Shown: positions 10,799-22,276 of the stretch, piece by piece
How positions within the stretch are numbered: the stretch's first letter is position 1
How the letters are laid out: every line of letters begins with the position of its first letter
NCBI RefSeq assembly: GCF_030272615.1
Contig: NC_081409.1
Span: 23,640,406-23,704,405 of the forward strand
Direction of reading: 5' to 3'
DNA: 64,000 nucleotides
From: Cryptomeria japonica
Lineage: Eukaryota; Streptophyta; Pinopsida; Cupressales; Cupressaceae
The notes under the pieces: generated by a model
Told to the model about the DNA's origin: nothing
The model's input: the letters and a program-made list of their open reading frames with translations, nothing else
Databases searched by the model: none
Translations under genes and position numbers: made by a program

Positions 10799-12470
10799 AT
10801 GGAGGGAATAGTGTAGTTGGAGGGAAATTTGAATTATGCGAATGGAGAGAATAGCGTGGCTGGTTCCTTTGGTTCTGCTACCTCTACAGCTCAAGGACAA
10901 CTTGTCTCTTTGGGATCTACGGTGGATGATGAGGATGGTCAAAAGGATGGGGACCCATGACATCGAGACCCTCCTCTTGACTTTAAAAATACTGAAGATT
11001 CTTCAAAGTTGGGTCCCGAGAACTTGAACGTTGAGCTGGAAAAGATGGCTGAAGACAAGGTGGTCAAACCCTAGAACAGTTTATTTGCAAACAAGCCTAT
11101 TGGTAAATCTACCTTTCCCTCCATGGAAGATATTTGTAATAGAAAGGTAGGTAGATTAGCTATTGCAGCACCAAATGTGGTCATAGATCATAGAATTTTT
11201 CTAATGACATTTTCTCTAGTGGGGAAATTTGTTGGACCCATACCTAATATTGAAGTTGTTAGGTCTTTTGTGAAGAGAAAATGGAGGGTGAAAGGACAGG
11301 TTGATGTCTCAACCCTATCAAGGGGTTTTTTGTCTTTTCCTTCTCTTGTGGTGAAGATTTGGAAATGGCTATGAGTGGAGGAACCTGGATGCTTGGGAAG
11401 TCTTCTTTATCTTTAAGAAAATGGTCTCCAAAAATGGAGCTCAATGATTCCTTTTTTGAATCTGCCCTGGTCTGGGTGCGGTTTCCTGGTTTGCCACTTG
11501 AATTGTGGTTGGAGGATGTGTTCTCAGGTATTGCTAAATCCTTCAGGGAGCTTGTGGCTATAAACTCTATGACAACAACATGAAAGAGATTGGTGTATGC
11601 AAGGATATGCGTTAATATCTCATAGAACATGGACCTTCCTAGCTCTATCGAAATAAATTCCAAACTAGGTAAGTGGGAAAAAGTTATAGAGTTTGAATCC
11701 CTCACTTTTGTGTGCTTCTCCTATAAGAAAGATGGACATTGGGAAAAGGCCTGTCCTAGTAACCCAAAGAATGCTCAAAAGAACAATAATCATGTCAAAC
11801 AGATTTGGAAAGAGAAGCTGAACAAAAATGAGGAGGGTAGATCGAAAGGAGGAACTAGACTTCCTAGTAACTCAAAAGATATAACAAGGGATGAAAGGAA
11901 AGCTAGTCCTTCCAAGGATATTCCTTAGAAGGAAATCAGAAAGGATGAAGAGAATGTATTCGAAGTTTAAAAAAGCAATGAATTTGAAGCTTTATAGATT
12001 CAAGAGGAAGAAAACGTAATTATAGAAGAAATTCTTGAAGACGATGAGATTGGAGACATAAATGAATCACAATATGAGTCTCCAAAAGATACAAAATAGG
12101 AATGTAATAAAGTGTGTTCAAAGGACTATGAAGTTCTAGATGTTATCATTGAAGAAAAGACCTAGTTCAGATCGCCCTAGGTTAACCTTAATTCTATATT
12201 CCAGAACTTTGGGACTAATTCACCCACCTCATCTCAGAGAAAAGGAGAACCTTGGAATAGTAAGAAGTCTTCATATAAAGATGAAGAAGATGAAGAGTTA
12301 ATAGGAATGGGAAAAAATAAAAATAATAAAACGGGTTGCACTAATGGGGTTAAAACTAGAACCAGGTCTAAGGCGGATATTGGTCTTTCCAAATCCTCAC
12401 AGGGGCATAAAACTATGAAGTGGCACAAGGACTAGGAGAGAAAACAAAATATAGCTAATGGAAGGCAGTG
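10799..12470 (+). pseudogene. LINE ORF1, DUF4283-like with zinc knuckle
   Basis: Nucleic-acid-binding ORF1 of a plant LINE. From about 11123 the DUF4283-type fold is readable: a frame-2 part (NRKVGRLAIAAP ... VRSFVKRKW), then after a one-base shift near the T-run at 11325 a frame-1 part (MSGGTWMLGKSSLSLRKWSP, then VWVRFPGLPLELW, VYARICV). A knuckle follows at about 11710-11755 as CFSYKKDGHWEKAC; the second Cys is Tyr, a G-to-A change that should abolish zinc binding. The tail is acidic, then basic (TRSKADIGLSKSSQGHK). There are about eight in-frame stops after 11580, nearly all TAG. Confidence 0.8.
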
Positions 12471-12503
12471 AACCATTCAGGAATCCTGCTCCTAGGTTTC
12501 CAA

Positions 12504-15500
12504 ATGAAGTTAATCTCTTGGAACATAAGAGGCCTAAATGGTCTCCATAAGCAGGATGTGCTCAAGAATTTTATTAGAGATCATAAGTTGGACATTATCT
12601 AGATTCAGGAAACTAAAATGAGTAAGGAAAAGTTGAAAAATTAAAATTCTTTAAACAGGGGGGTGTTTGTGGTAGTAGTTCTAATGGAGCATCTGGTGGG
12701 GTTGCCATATTTTGGAATAAGAAAACTATTGATGAAGATCTGATTGATGAAGATGGTAACATCATTTCTATGAGAGTGAAATACATTGCTGAAGTACAAG
12801 AATGGGTGGTCATCAATATTTATGCTCCCAACTCTAAAGCTACTAGAGTAAGTTTTGGGAAAAAATCCAACAGAAAAGAGGGACTTTCTCCCAATATAGT
12901 TGGCTTTTGATGGGAGATTTCAACACCCCTCTGCAGGAGATTGATAAATTTGGTGGAACCCAAGCTCAACTGGATAGCAGGACTGATCTTATGGACTTTA
13001 TCAATGCCAATGCCCTAATTGATGTTGACCTTTTTGGAGCTTCCTACACTTGGTCTAATTGAAGGGATGGAGGTGATCTTATTTAGGTAAGGTTTGATAG
13101 ATCTCTTATTACTCCTAACTGGGTCCTTAAGTATAGATTCTCTCTGTCTATTATTAACAGAATTGGATCAAACCATTATCCCATTTCTTTTGTTGTTGAG
13201 TCTATTAAGGGCAAACATTGCTTTCCCAGTTTGCAAAAATGTGGATTTCACACCCTTCCTTGGAAGCTTCCATTGCCAAATGGTGGAATATAACTATGAA
13301 TGGTTCTACCATGTTCAAAGTTGCTAAAAAGTTAAGAAATATCAAAGATAACATTAAGGTTTGGAATAAAAAGGTTTTTGGGGATATTTTTGAATCTAAG
13401 AGGAAGCTCAAGGAGGAATTAGAACAGATTCAAAATTCTATTTAGGAACATGGTTATAAGAATTTCCCAAAGGCTAAATAAGATGAGCTTCTAGCCAAAT
13501 TACATAGTACTATTTCAAGAGACTAAATTTACTAGAGGTAGAGATCCAGGGCTATTTGGTTAGAAGCTGGTGATAGAAATACTAAATTCTTTCATACAAC
13601 ATCAATGAAGCATAAAGAAGCAAGCAAAATTTCTAGATTAATTGTTGATGACAAAATTCTTATCAAAGATGATGATATAGGTGATGAAGTTGCTAGGTTC
13701 TTCTCTAAGCTCCTGACAGGTAGCAAGGAAATAGACATTGTAAAGTAGCAAGATCTGATTGATAATATTCCTAAGATTACTAGACTTAATCATAATAGGA
13801 TATTATCTGCCATCCCCTCAGTTGATGAAATTAAAACAGTTGTTTTCTCCTTTCAGGGGGATAAGGCACCAGGCCCAGATGGATTCCCCATGTTTTTCTT
13901 TCAGGTATATTGGCACATTGTTGGGGCCAATATGGTCAATGCTATCAAAGAATTCTTTGGCTCTAGAAGAATTCCTAAAGAAATCAACTCTACCTTCATT
14001 GCTTTAATTCCTAAGGTGGCTGGAGCTGATTCTATGGGTAAATTTAGGCCAATAAGTCTTTGTAATTATTTTTACAAGATAATTTCAAAAGTCTTGACTT
14101 CCAGATTGCTGGATATTCTTCCCCTTGTTATCTTTGAGGAGCAAAAAGGATTTGTCCCAGGTAGGCAGATTTTGGATTCTATAATTCTGGTGCATGAGAA
14201 TATCCATTCTCTTAATGCTACAAACAAAGAGGGATTTCTCATAAAGTTGGATCTAGCAAAATCCTATGATAGGGTTGAATGGTAGGTTCTTTTTAGGATC
14301 ATGGAGGCCTTTGGATTTGATGAGAAGGTTATCAAAATCACTAGAGAGCTAATATCTACACCAAATTTTTTTATTCTTATTAATGGATCTCCTTCCAGAT
14401 TTTTTAAATCTTCAAGGGGTCTTAGGCAAGGAGATCCTATCTCACCTATTCTTTTCACTATTTTGGTGGAATGTTTGAGTAGATTGATTCAAAAGTTGAA
14501 AGAGAATAGGACCATCAAAGGTTTGCAACCCTCTTCTGCTAATTTTTTATGCACTCATCAACAATTTGTTGATGATACTATATTGTTGGGATACTCTTCT
14601 GTGAGTGAAGCTTCTTCCTTCAAAAGTGCTCTCAAATCTTATTCCCTTGCTACTCGCCAGGAGGTTAATTGGGAGAAATCTGTTATTTACTTCATCAACA
14701 CCCCCTTGTTGAGGCAACAGAGGATTGCTAACATAATTGGTTGTAAGGTTGAGTTGCTCCCCTCTACTTATTTGGGACTCCCTCTTGGTTTGGCTCCTCC
14801 AAACTCTTTCTAGAATTCTCTGATTGATAAGTTCAACAAAAAATTGGCTGGTTGGAAAGGCTCTATGTTATCGTAGGCTAGTAAGCTTCAAATTCTTCAA
14901 GCTACCCTTCATAACCTATTTATTTATGCTCTTAGTTTGTTTAGTATACTGGTCAAATTTGTATAAGCTTTAGAAAGAATTCTAGAAAAGATTTCTTTTG
15001 TCTGGTGTGGAAGATAAGAAAAGGATTGCTTTGGTTGCCTGGGATAAAGTCTGTGGTCCTAAAAGTAGTGGGGGGTTAGGTATTAAATCTCTTAAACCTT
15101 TCAACAAAGCATTGTTAGCCAAATAGGTTTGGAGGGCATATGGTATTAAGAGAGATTGGAGTAGGGTGTGGTTTGACAAATATATCCATAATCAGCCCAT
15201 TCATTCCCTTCTCTATTCTGAAGATATCCCTATTGGATCTTTTATATGGAATGGTATGATAAAATCTATTAAAGTTGCTAAAGCTGAAGCTGGATGGGTC
15301 CTTGGCAAAGGTAACAAAATCAGATTTTGGGAGGATGTCTAGATCAAAGATGAGCCTCTTTTAAATTAGGATTGCACCCATTTCATTGAAGATTGTAAAA
15401 GGAGGTTTGGTTCTATGGTCTGTAATTATTGGGAGGAGAATAAATGGGTTAGACTTGATTCGGTTTATGCTAGATTTTCTTCGCTCCAGCATGATTTGTT

Positions 15501-16641
15501 GTCCTTTTCTGTCAGCAAAGATTTAGATGATGTCTTTTTATGGAAGAGTAATCCTAGGGGTAATTTGACTGTTACTTTTGCTTACAAAAAATATCTACTT
15601 AGGCTTGCAACCCTATATGGACTAAAGTTTGGAATAGATTCCTCATTCCTAAAGTTAATATATTTTTTTAGCTTGCAATTCACAATAAGATTCTAACTAT
15701 TGATAACCTGGCTCAAAGAGGATTTATGATTCCTAATAGGTGTGAGTTATGTCAGAATGAGGCTGAGTTTGTGGATCATTTGTTCATTCATTTTTCTTTC
15801 ACCTACAAAATCTGGGGTAAAGTGTTGACACAATGGAAAGTTGATTGGGTTATGCAGAATAGTTTTAAGGAAGTCCTTTGGCATTGGATTTTCCCTACCA
15901 AGCTTCCCATGATTAAGACCCTCTAGTCCTTTGTTCTTCCTATGACCTATTGGCATATCTGGAAGGAGAGAAACAATAAAATTTTTAGGGAGACTAAGTG
16001 TTCTTCTCAGGTGGTTTATGAAAATATTTGTAGGGCTATTAAAGAAAACATCAATACCATTCACAAAAGTAACAAGCAATGTAGTTATATTGATATGACT
16101 GATAATGAGAAAATCATTCTAACTGAATGGAATTTGATCAATAAAGTTTGGAAGTCTAATATGAAGAGTAGAAGAGATAATGTGGTTTGGAGGTTCCCTC
16201 CTCATGATTGGGTTAAGGTGAACTTCGATGGAGCAACTAAAGGAAATCCAGGGAATGCTAGAGGGGGAGGGGTTATCAGAAACTCTTATGGCTTTTGTGT
16301 TGCTATGATTGCCTCTCCCTTTGGAATTCAAAACAACCATGTGGCAAAAGCTCTAACAGTGTTAAAATGTCGCTAGCTTGTTTAGAGCTTCAATTTTAAA
16401 AGAATTTGGCTGGAGGGGGATTCCCTTAATATAATTCAGGCTATTAAAGGTATTAGTTCCCCTTCTTGGAATATCCAAAATATCATTGATAAGGCTAAAA
16501 AAATTTAGACACCTGTGATAGTGTGATTATTATCCATACCTTTAGGGAAGGTAATAGGGTAGCTGATTTGTTAGCCAATGAGGGGGTCATTTTAGCGGAA
16601 GATGCTAATTATATCGGAGAGTCATCATGTAAGAGCAAAGT
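12504..16641 (+). pseudogene. LINE ORF2: endonuclease, reverse transcriptase, RNase H
   Basis: Begins MKLISWNIRGLN at 12504 (AP-endonuclease start), followed by IQETKM, MGDFNTPL (about 12908) and SNHYPISF (about 13170), where the usual SDH catalytic Asp is Asn. RT motifs: GDKAPGPDGFP (13858), FRPISLCN, FVPGRQI, LDLAKSYDRVEW, GLRQGDPISP, and the active site FVDD at 14565-14576. A zf-RVT region follows (RCELCQNEAEFVDHLF at about 15740). RNase H starts VKVNFDGATKGNPG (16215); the usual AEA Glu is Lys, and the last part, HTFREGNRVADLLANEG, is shifted one frame (about 16530-16590). At least five frameshifts (near 12625, 12850, 13230, 15415, 15610) and a dozen stops. TAG replaces Trp in DIIxIQETK and both Trp and Gln of the WxQRSR motif. 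Confidence 0.92.
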
Positions 16642-16841
16642 CTAAGAGCAATTATTTTATGATAGAATCAATGATATATATTAATCTCATTATTAACTGT
16701 ATGTCAAAAATGTGGTATCAACCTGCAAGAGGAGAAAACAATTCAAACACACACATGAAACATTGCATTAGAGGGAGGAATTAAGAATGATTAAATGAAT
16801 AAAATTCACTTAATTCATTGTGCAACTTTTAGGTGTCTACA
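16642..16841 (-). repeat. Fragment of an LTR with TGTAGACACC start
   Basis: On the minus strand the sequence starts TGTAGACACCTAAAAG at 16841, close to the LTR start TGTAGACATCTAAAAA at 9357. It is followed by AT-rich sequence. It probably is a truncated LTR of a related element, with the LINE against its other side. The lower border is only where LINE coding similarity ends. Confidence 0.5.
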
Positions 16842-18720
16842 TTAACTTTCTTGGTTCGGACTTCAATGATAGAATTTGGAGTGAGGTGGATTGTCAGATG
16901 ATGACCCATCTCAGGCGTCATGCTAATGAGTATAGGTGTTAAGGGCCTTATCATATTAAATACCGAGTTAATTTGCATGTGTTAAAGGGCTACTTGAAAA
17001 ACAAGAAAATTACCTTGGTTTTTGATTTCAGCTTCTCTATTCTTCAACATCTAGTAAGTTTGTGCTCCCCTAAGGGTTTCAACTTGAACAACTATCACAT
17101 TATGGGAGGAAATCTCAACCGTAATGATCCCACCAGCTGTGAAAGTTAGAAGGGTGAAAGGAGAAGGTTGCATAAATACGGCTTCACTGATTATATGGAG
17201 AAATTGCATGGGAGCAAGAAGTCCATTTCCCATGGTTTTGCTAAGGGTTGGAAAAATAACAGAGATACTCTGTCTGGTCAAACTTGGAAAGTGATTTGAT
17301 GGCTAAGGTTACTGGTTTGTAGAAGGATGAAATCAAGTTTTACAAAGACCATAAGTTTTTGGTGGAAGCCATCAAGAATTTCCCCAAGAACAAAGAAGAA
17401 AGGGCTCACCTCACCAAAAGGATAATACTTCCTATTATCTTCCTAACCAGGTAAAATCCTTTTGGCAGAAAATGTTGAAATTGTTAATGGAGTATCTTAT
17501 GGTTGATGGTAGGTTTTTGAAAGTCTATAATTACCACTTTGTTATCCTTAATCACTTTCTCTATGGCTCTAAGATATCTCCACCCTTCTATCTGGCCTCC
17601 TCCCTTAATGATAGTCTGGCTAACCATGCTAAGAAACCTAATTCATACCCCATTGCTCATCAAGATCTTATTTTGTTAGTATATGAGCATCTTAAGGGTA
17701 AAGTTAAGGCTAATAAGGATGATCCCTTTGTGGAGAATGCCCATATTTCTAAGGATTATGACAATTCTGACTCTGATGAGGATTCTTCCAATCTTCCCCC
17801 TAAAAATAAGTCAAGGGTTAGTAAAAAAGATGAAGAAGACGCTAAAGAGAAGGCTATATCTAAGTATGAGCAAGAGAAGGAGGTAGAAGAAGTGGTGAAG
17901 AATGAGCAGGAGAAGGAGGTTGAGGGTGAGGAAGGAGACAAGGATAATGAGTAGAGAGAAGAGGATGTTGAAGAGTCAGAGGAGAAGGAGAATCCCTATG
18001 ATTCAGACAATAGGGATGATGTTCAACATAATATGGAGGAGGGAAACCCTAAGTCTGAGGATTATGCCCAAGACATGGAGAATGCGGATACTATTTTGAA
18101 TGCTACTAGAAACAACACTTTGGAAATGTTCAATTTCCAGAAGTGAGTGGTTGCTAGCATTACCAGCATTCAAGAAAAATAGAGAGAGATGGATTTCAAA
18201 ATTGATAACTTGGTTAAGGATATCAATATTAAAGGAAAAGAGGAAAAAGCGGAGGATAATAGTGAAGCAAAGGATGAAAAAGAAATTTTGGATTGGTTGG
18301 AAGGTGAGATTATAAAGGGAGATTTGAAGCACCTGGAGGATGTGGTGAGGACTCTCAAAGGAAAGGGCGAGTCTAATAATGATCTGATAAACAATCTGAT
18401 TCAAAAAACTAAGAGTGCTCTGAGGAAATTCATGGAGCATATCTTGGCTATGTTGAAGGTGTCTTCTCAAAACATGAATGCGTTGGTTGCTTGCCTGGAG
18501 AAGGATAAGAAGAATAATGACACTATGATTGTTGATGATGAGCCGGCTTCTAGTTCTGTTCAACACTCTTCCAGATGCAAAACTAGGCAAAATGCAAAAG
18601 AGTTGGAGTTGAAGACCAAAGGTAATCAACAGGTGTAGGAAAGTAAAGACTTGAAAGAGGCAGCAAAAGCGATGATGATGCTTGTCAGGGATGCTGAAGA
18701 GACCATAAATATCTTCACCT
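16842..18720 (+). pseudogene. Unrecognised ORF with acidic and coiled-coil C-terminus
   Basis: Readable from FLGSDFNDRIWSEVD (about 16848) through LVFDFSFSILQHLV and, after stops and shifts, GRFLKVYNYHFVILNHFL (17512), then a Glu/Lys/Asp-rich region (17700-18090) and a coiled-coil region (18189-18638, KIDNLVKDINIKGKEEK ... MKVSSQNMNALVACLE-like helices). The first 200 residues resemble, in pattern only, retroelement-associated proteins with a WKxNDLxxxxTGL segment; I cannot name a family. The open pieces at 17472-17954 and 18189-18638 lie in one frame with several stops between them, including TAG and TGA. No gag knuckle or pol motif. It starts exactly where the LTR fragment ends, so its N-terminus may be lost. 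Confidence 0.5.
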
Positions 18721-18976
18721 GAAATGTGCTAATTTTGTTTTAGGTGTGCCAATCTCTTGTTGGCCTTTTGTTGCTCTTTACTCTGGCTACTGTCTTTTGT
18801 GTTGTTCTTTTGCAGCCTTTCTCTCTTTGTTTTGTCCCCTCTACTTTCTTTTTTTCTTTTCTTTTCTCTATGTGAATGGGTTTCAGTTCCCTTAAAACCT
18901 GGTTTTCCTTAATCAAAAATATAAAAATAGAGTATATGTTCATGACAATAAAGAGTAAAACTTCTCAAAAAGAGAT
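18721..18976 (+). other. Pyrimidine-rich tail resembling a LINE 3' end
   Basis: T/C-rich stretch ending GGGTTTCAGTTCCCTTAAAA, CCTGGTTTTCC and TTAATCAAAAATATAAAAATA. Such a tail is reminiscent of plant LINE 3' ends, which would mean the ORF before it was carried by, or inserted into, a LINE. Pattern recognition only. Confidence 0.35.
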
Positions 18977-21213
18977 TTAAAGTTTTGCATAAAATGAAGA
19001 CCATGAAGCAAGAAGTGAGGCAACAATTTCACTCTCAGTCTTCATCTGGAAGGATAATTCTTCCATTGAATCGATAGTGCTCATCTCCTGTGTTATAGTA
19101 ATAGCCTCCAAGTTCAAAAAGCACTTCCGAAGAACCTGCAATTTTGGTAATAGAAGCAACTGGAGCTCCTGCAGATCTTGAGTCTTATTACAAATCTTTG
19201 AGTCAAGCTTTGCAATCTGATGCTGGTGAGTGTGAACGGTCTGTCCATACACTGTGAATAGATCATATGGAAATTTGAAGTTGTTGATATACTTTTGTAA
19301 CTTCGATTGGAGTTGACTCTTCTATTTTAGAGCATCTTCACAAAATAGGTGAGGATGGCAGATTTTACTCAAGAGTAGGTTACCGTCACCCATAAATGAA
19401 CTTATATCATCCTTTTGCTTCAGCAATTTTGCTCTGTCTGCATCCATTTTCTTTACTAATGAAACTTTCAGAGCATTTCCATGCTTCTTTTCTATAGAAA
19501 TCTGGGCAACATCTTCTAAAGATTGCACTTGATCATCTACTACTATGCAAAGAATTTTTAGCTTGGCCAGCAAAGAATCAAGAAGGTTAGTACCCGGGAT
19601 TAGATTGGAAAGAGTGTCAACAGCAAACTGAATGACATCTTGTTCTTTCTTTTTTCTTAGTTCTTCTAATCTAACCTGCGCTAGTTGAATGCTCCTCAGT
19701 AGCTCACTTTGATCAACTGATTGAGTCAGATAAGCAAGAGTCAAATTAGTGGTACCAGTGGGATCAACTTGCTTGGCTTGATCTCTAGTTGCCTTGGGAG
19801 TTTCTCCTCCTTCCTTTGCCTTGATCTCCTCTTGTCTTTTCTTCTCCTCCTCTTCTTTTTCCTGCTCTTATTCCTTCTTCTTCTCCTCTTCCTTCTTCTT
19901 CTCCTTCTCTTTTCTTACTTGTTCTTTCTCTTGTTTTTCTTTCTCCACTTTCTCTTTTACCACTTTCTCTTTCTCTTCTTTTTCTCTTTCTAGTTTCTCT
20001 TTTGCCACTTTCTCATCTTTTTCTTTCACCACTCTCTCCTTTTCAACTTTCTCCTTATCTGGAGTGGTATCCTCAACATCTAGTGCATCAACATCAATGT
20101 GGTCATTTTGTTCTACTATTCTTTCACCTAGACTATCAAAAATTTCATCCGATTTGGCTGTGGATATGTCAGGCCCTTGCTCAGCCTGTCGGTTAGCTTC
20201 AGATACTTTCTGCATTTTGAAAGTTACTTTAACCTCTAGATGTGTGTCTCTTTCCAATTCAAAGATTTTTCCTCCGAGTAGTTGAAGTCTTCTTCTTCGC
20301 ATGAAGAAAATGCCTTTGTACTTATCAATAATCTCAAACAATTCAGAATTTGAGGCATCTAAAAAATATTGAGCAAAAATTTTCTCCCTAATTTCTTGTT
20401 CCTTTTCAATGGCAATGCACCATTTATTGTCCAAAGAATCATACAAAGACTTACAAGTAACTGATTTAATATCGGTAGGTGACCGATCATTATTACATAA
20501 ATATTTAATAAGTTCTTGTTCAGCATCCTCCTTTTCACTATCATTGAAATCATCAAAATATTCTTTTAAATCATCAAGAACTTTCCTTCTAATATTCATT
20601 ATGGTCCTTTGACAATGTGTCATAGGCTTGTAAGAGGAAATATATGTATTTACTGGTGCAGAGGTTGTTGGTACATTACCGGTTGACTTCGTCTTCTTGC
20701 TTGATTACCTTGTCTTCTTCATTTCTACCTCCGGTTCAGTGTCTTCTAAATCCAGTGAGTTATTCTTGGTTTTTCTCTTCCTTTTGAATACCTTTGGCAA
20801 AATAGCCTTCAGTTTCTTTTTGACTGGTGACCTCTTGGTCACTTTAGGACTGGCAACAGATGTAATGGACATCGATGTCGATGGCACTACTTTACTCTTC
20901 TTCTGCTTCGATACCTCAATAGGTTTGATCCTCTTGAAGTATGTACCAGTCCTCTTCTTCTTTGGATCCAGTGGTGAAGAAAGTAGGGTAGAGGAATACC
21001 CTAATAGTATATCATTCACCACTTCATAGCCCATAGGTTCAACTTCATCTTCTCTAGGCTCAACCTCTTGCATTATGAAATGATCTATTTTGATTGTGAA
21101 ACAGATATCATCTTCATCTTTTTAACTAGATCACTAGATATTCTCATTCTCTCGTTCATTTTTAGTCTAAACTCATCAAAATACATGTTCAGAGTCTCAG
21201 AATACATAGATCC
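18977..21213 (-). pseudogene. Lys/Glu-rich ORF, C-terminal part (split by LTR element)
   Basis: C-terminal 745 codons of an ORF whose first 276 codons lie at 55661-54834; the 33.6-kb LTR element separates them. Reading from 21213, the frame continues that of the other half (GSMYSETLNMYFDEF). It shifts once near 21085, then runs in one frame from 21073 to 18977 with three stops (near 20703, 19866, 19322). Order: Lys/Ser/Pro-rich basic region (KKKLKAILPKVFKRKRK), an alpha-helical region (20623-20200), a long KEK/EKEK charged helix (20090-19800), and a further helical domain with VQSLEDVAQISIEKKHGNAL. No similarity to copia protease, integrase or RT. I do not recognise the protein. It follows a copia gag on the same strand, in the place of pol. 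Confidence 0.65.
21209..21213. other. Target-site duplication, left copy (GATCC)
   Basis: GATCC directly before the 5' LTR; the right flank has TATCC at 54829-54833. Four of five bases match. Taking one copy restores the interrupted minus-strand frame (GTG-GGA-TCT-ATG), which independently supports the border. Confidence 0.8.
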
Positions 21214-22254
21214 TATAATACCCTAAAAATGGTCACCTAAACCATGAGCCCCTAATCTTGACAATATCACCAAGGTCCTAACCAAAGGCAACTAAATCAA
21301 TCTTGAGCACACAATTATTTCTTAAATCATCAAATTTCACATGGCAAATTGATCAACTAATATTAATTAAATATTTATTTAATTAATTAAATCATTCCAA
21401 GAAAATCATTTTAAAACAATCATCTTATTTATATTAATTGAATATCCTTGCATATTTAACTAAATAAATCAATTTGTCATTAAATCATCAAAAAGAGGAA
21501 TTTAATTAAATAAATAAATTGAGCACAAATCTTCAAAAATGGAAATAAATCAAAAAAAGGAATTAATTGACCAAGAAAGAATTAAAAATTGAGAAAAGAA
21601 ATCAATTGGAGATAATCTTGAAAAACATATTAAAAATTGATGGATAATCTCAAAGAAAGCAATTAAAACAATTAAATCTTAAAATTGAATGAAATAGAGA
21701 ATAAATCAATTTTTTCTTGATTTAATCTTAATTTTAGTTCAATTTTCTTTAAAACTGAGAAAAGCATCCAATCACATCAATTCACCTAGATTGTGCGTCC
21801 TCTTGGAAAATCTTGACCTCTCATCATCATTTGATCTCAACCGTTGGTTTCTTTCTGAATTTTCTATAAATTCAGGCTCATCTCTCATTCAAAGAAGGCT
21901 GGAGAATATATTGTTATTATACTATTTTTTCTCTATGTTTATTGAATATTGCATATTAATTATTTCATATTGATTTAAATTATTTAGCTCAATATTGCAA
22001 AAATTCTTGTTAGTTTAATATTGCATCCATCTAGCATTTATCATGTTCATATAGATAAAATCCTTTGTCTTGATGTTGTCTAGTCACTGGTATTGCTTAT
22101 AATCTAAGAGCAATCATATACTCGCATATTTTAGAAGGCAATGGGTCAATTTGTTATTGTTTATTATTCATTGATTATATCTGATTAACCATGCATGTAA
22201 TAACTTGATTGAAGTGTTGTGCTTACAGATACAGGTCCACTTTTCACACACACA
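21214..22254 (+). repeat. 5' LTR (1,041 bp)
   Basis: Starts TATAATACCC where the 3' LTR has TGTAATGCCC (two G-to-A changes, one destroying the TG end) and ends TTTTCACACACACA. The 3' LTR has exactly the same length. By eye I count about 40 mismatches, mostly transitions, i.e. close to 4% divergence since insertion. Confidence 0.95.
21864..21871 (+). promoter_or_regulatory. TATA box of the 5' LTR
   Basis: CTATAAAT, conserved at 54438-54445 in the 3' LTR, about 390 bp before the LTR end. A start site some 30 bp downstream would leave a usual R-U5 portion. Confidence 0.5.
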
Positions 22255-22276
22255 TTTCAAGTGCCCATCGTGGGGC
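22255..22276 (+). other. Primer-binding-like site
   Basis: TTTCAA followed by GTGCCCATCGTGGGGC immediately after the 5' LTR. It resembles the TGGCGCCCACCGTGGGGC-type sites of plant gypsy elements, with the first bases changed. The related left element has TGGTGAACCCAATGTGAGC at the same place. Confidence 0.65.

Larger units (their letters stand above)
10799..16641 (+). mobile_element. Decayed L1-type LINE (non-LTR retrotransposon)
   Basis: Plus-strand element with ORF1 (DUF4283-like domain plus zinc knuckle) and ORF2 (AP-endonuclease, reverse transcriptase, zf-RVT, RNase H) in the order usual for plant L1 elements. Borders are approximate: the left is where copia-like spacer ends, the right where the RNase H reading stops. 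I found neither a clear poly(A) tail nor a target duplication. Both ORFs carry frameshifts and many stops, mainly TAG. Confidence 0.9.

Noticed and set aside
21214-22254. Segmental duplication of 1 kb (with 53788-54828)
   Set aside because: TG...CA ends, TATA box, following primer site, preceding polypurine tract and flanking near-identical 5-mers show that they are LTRs.
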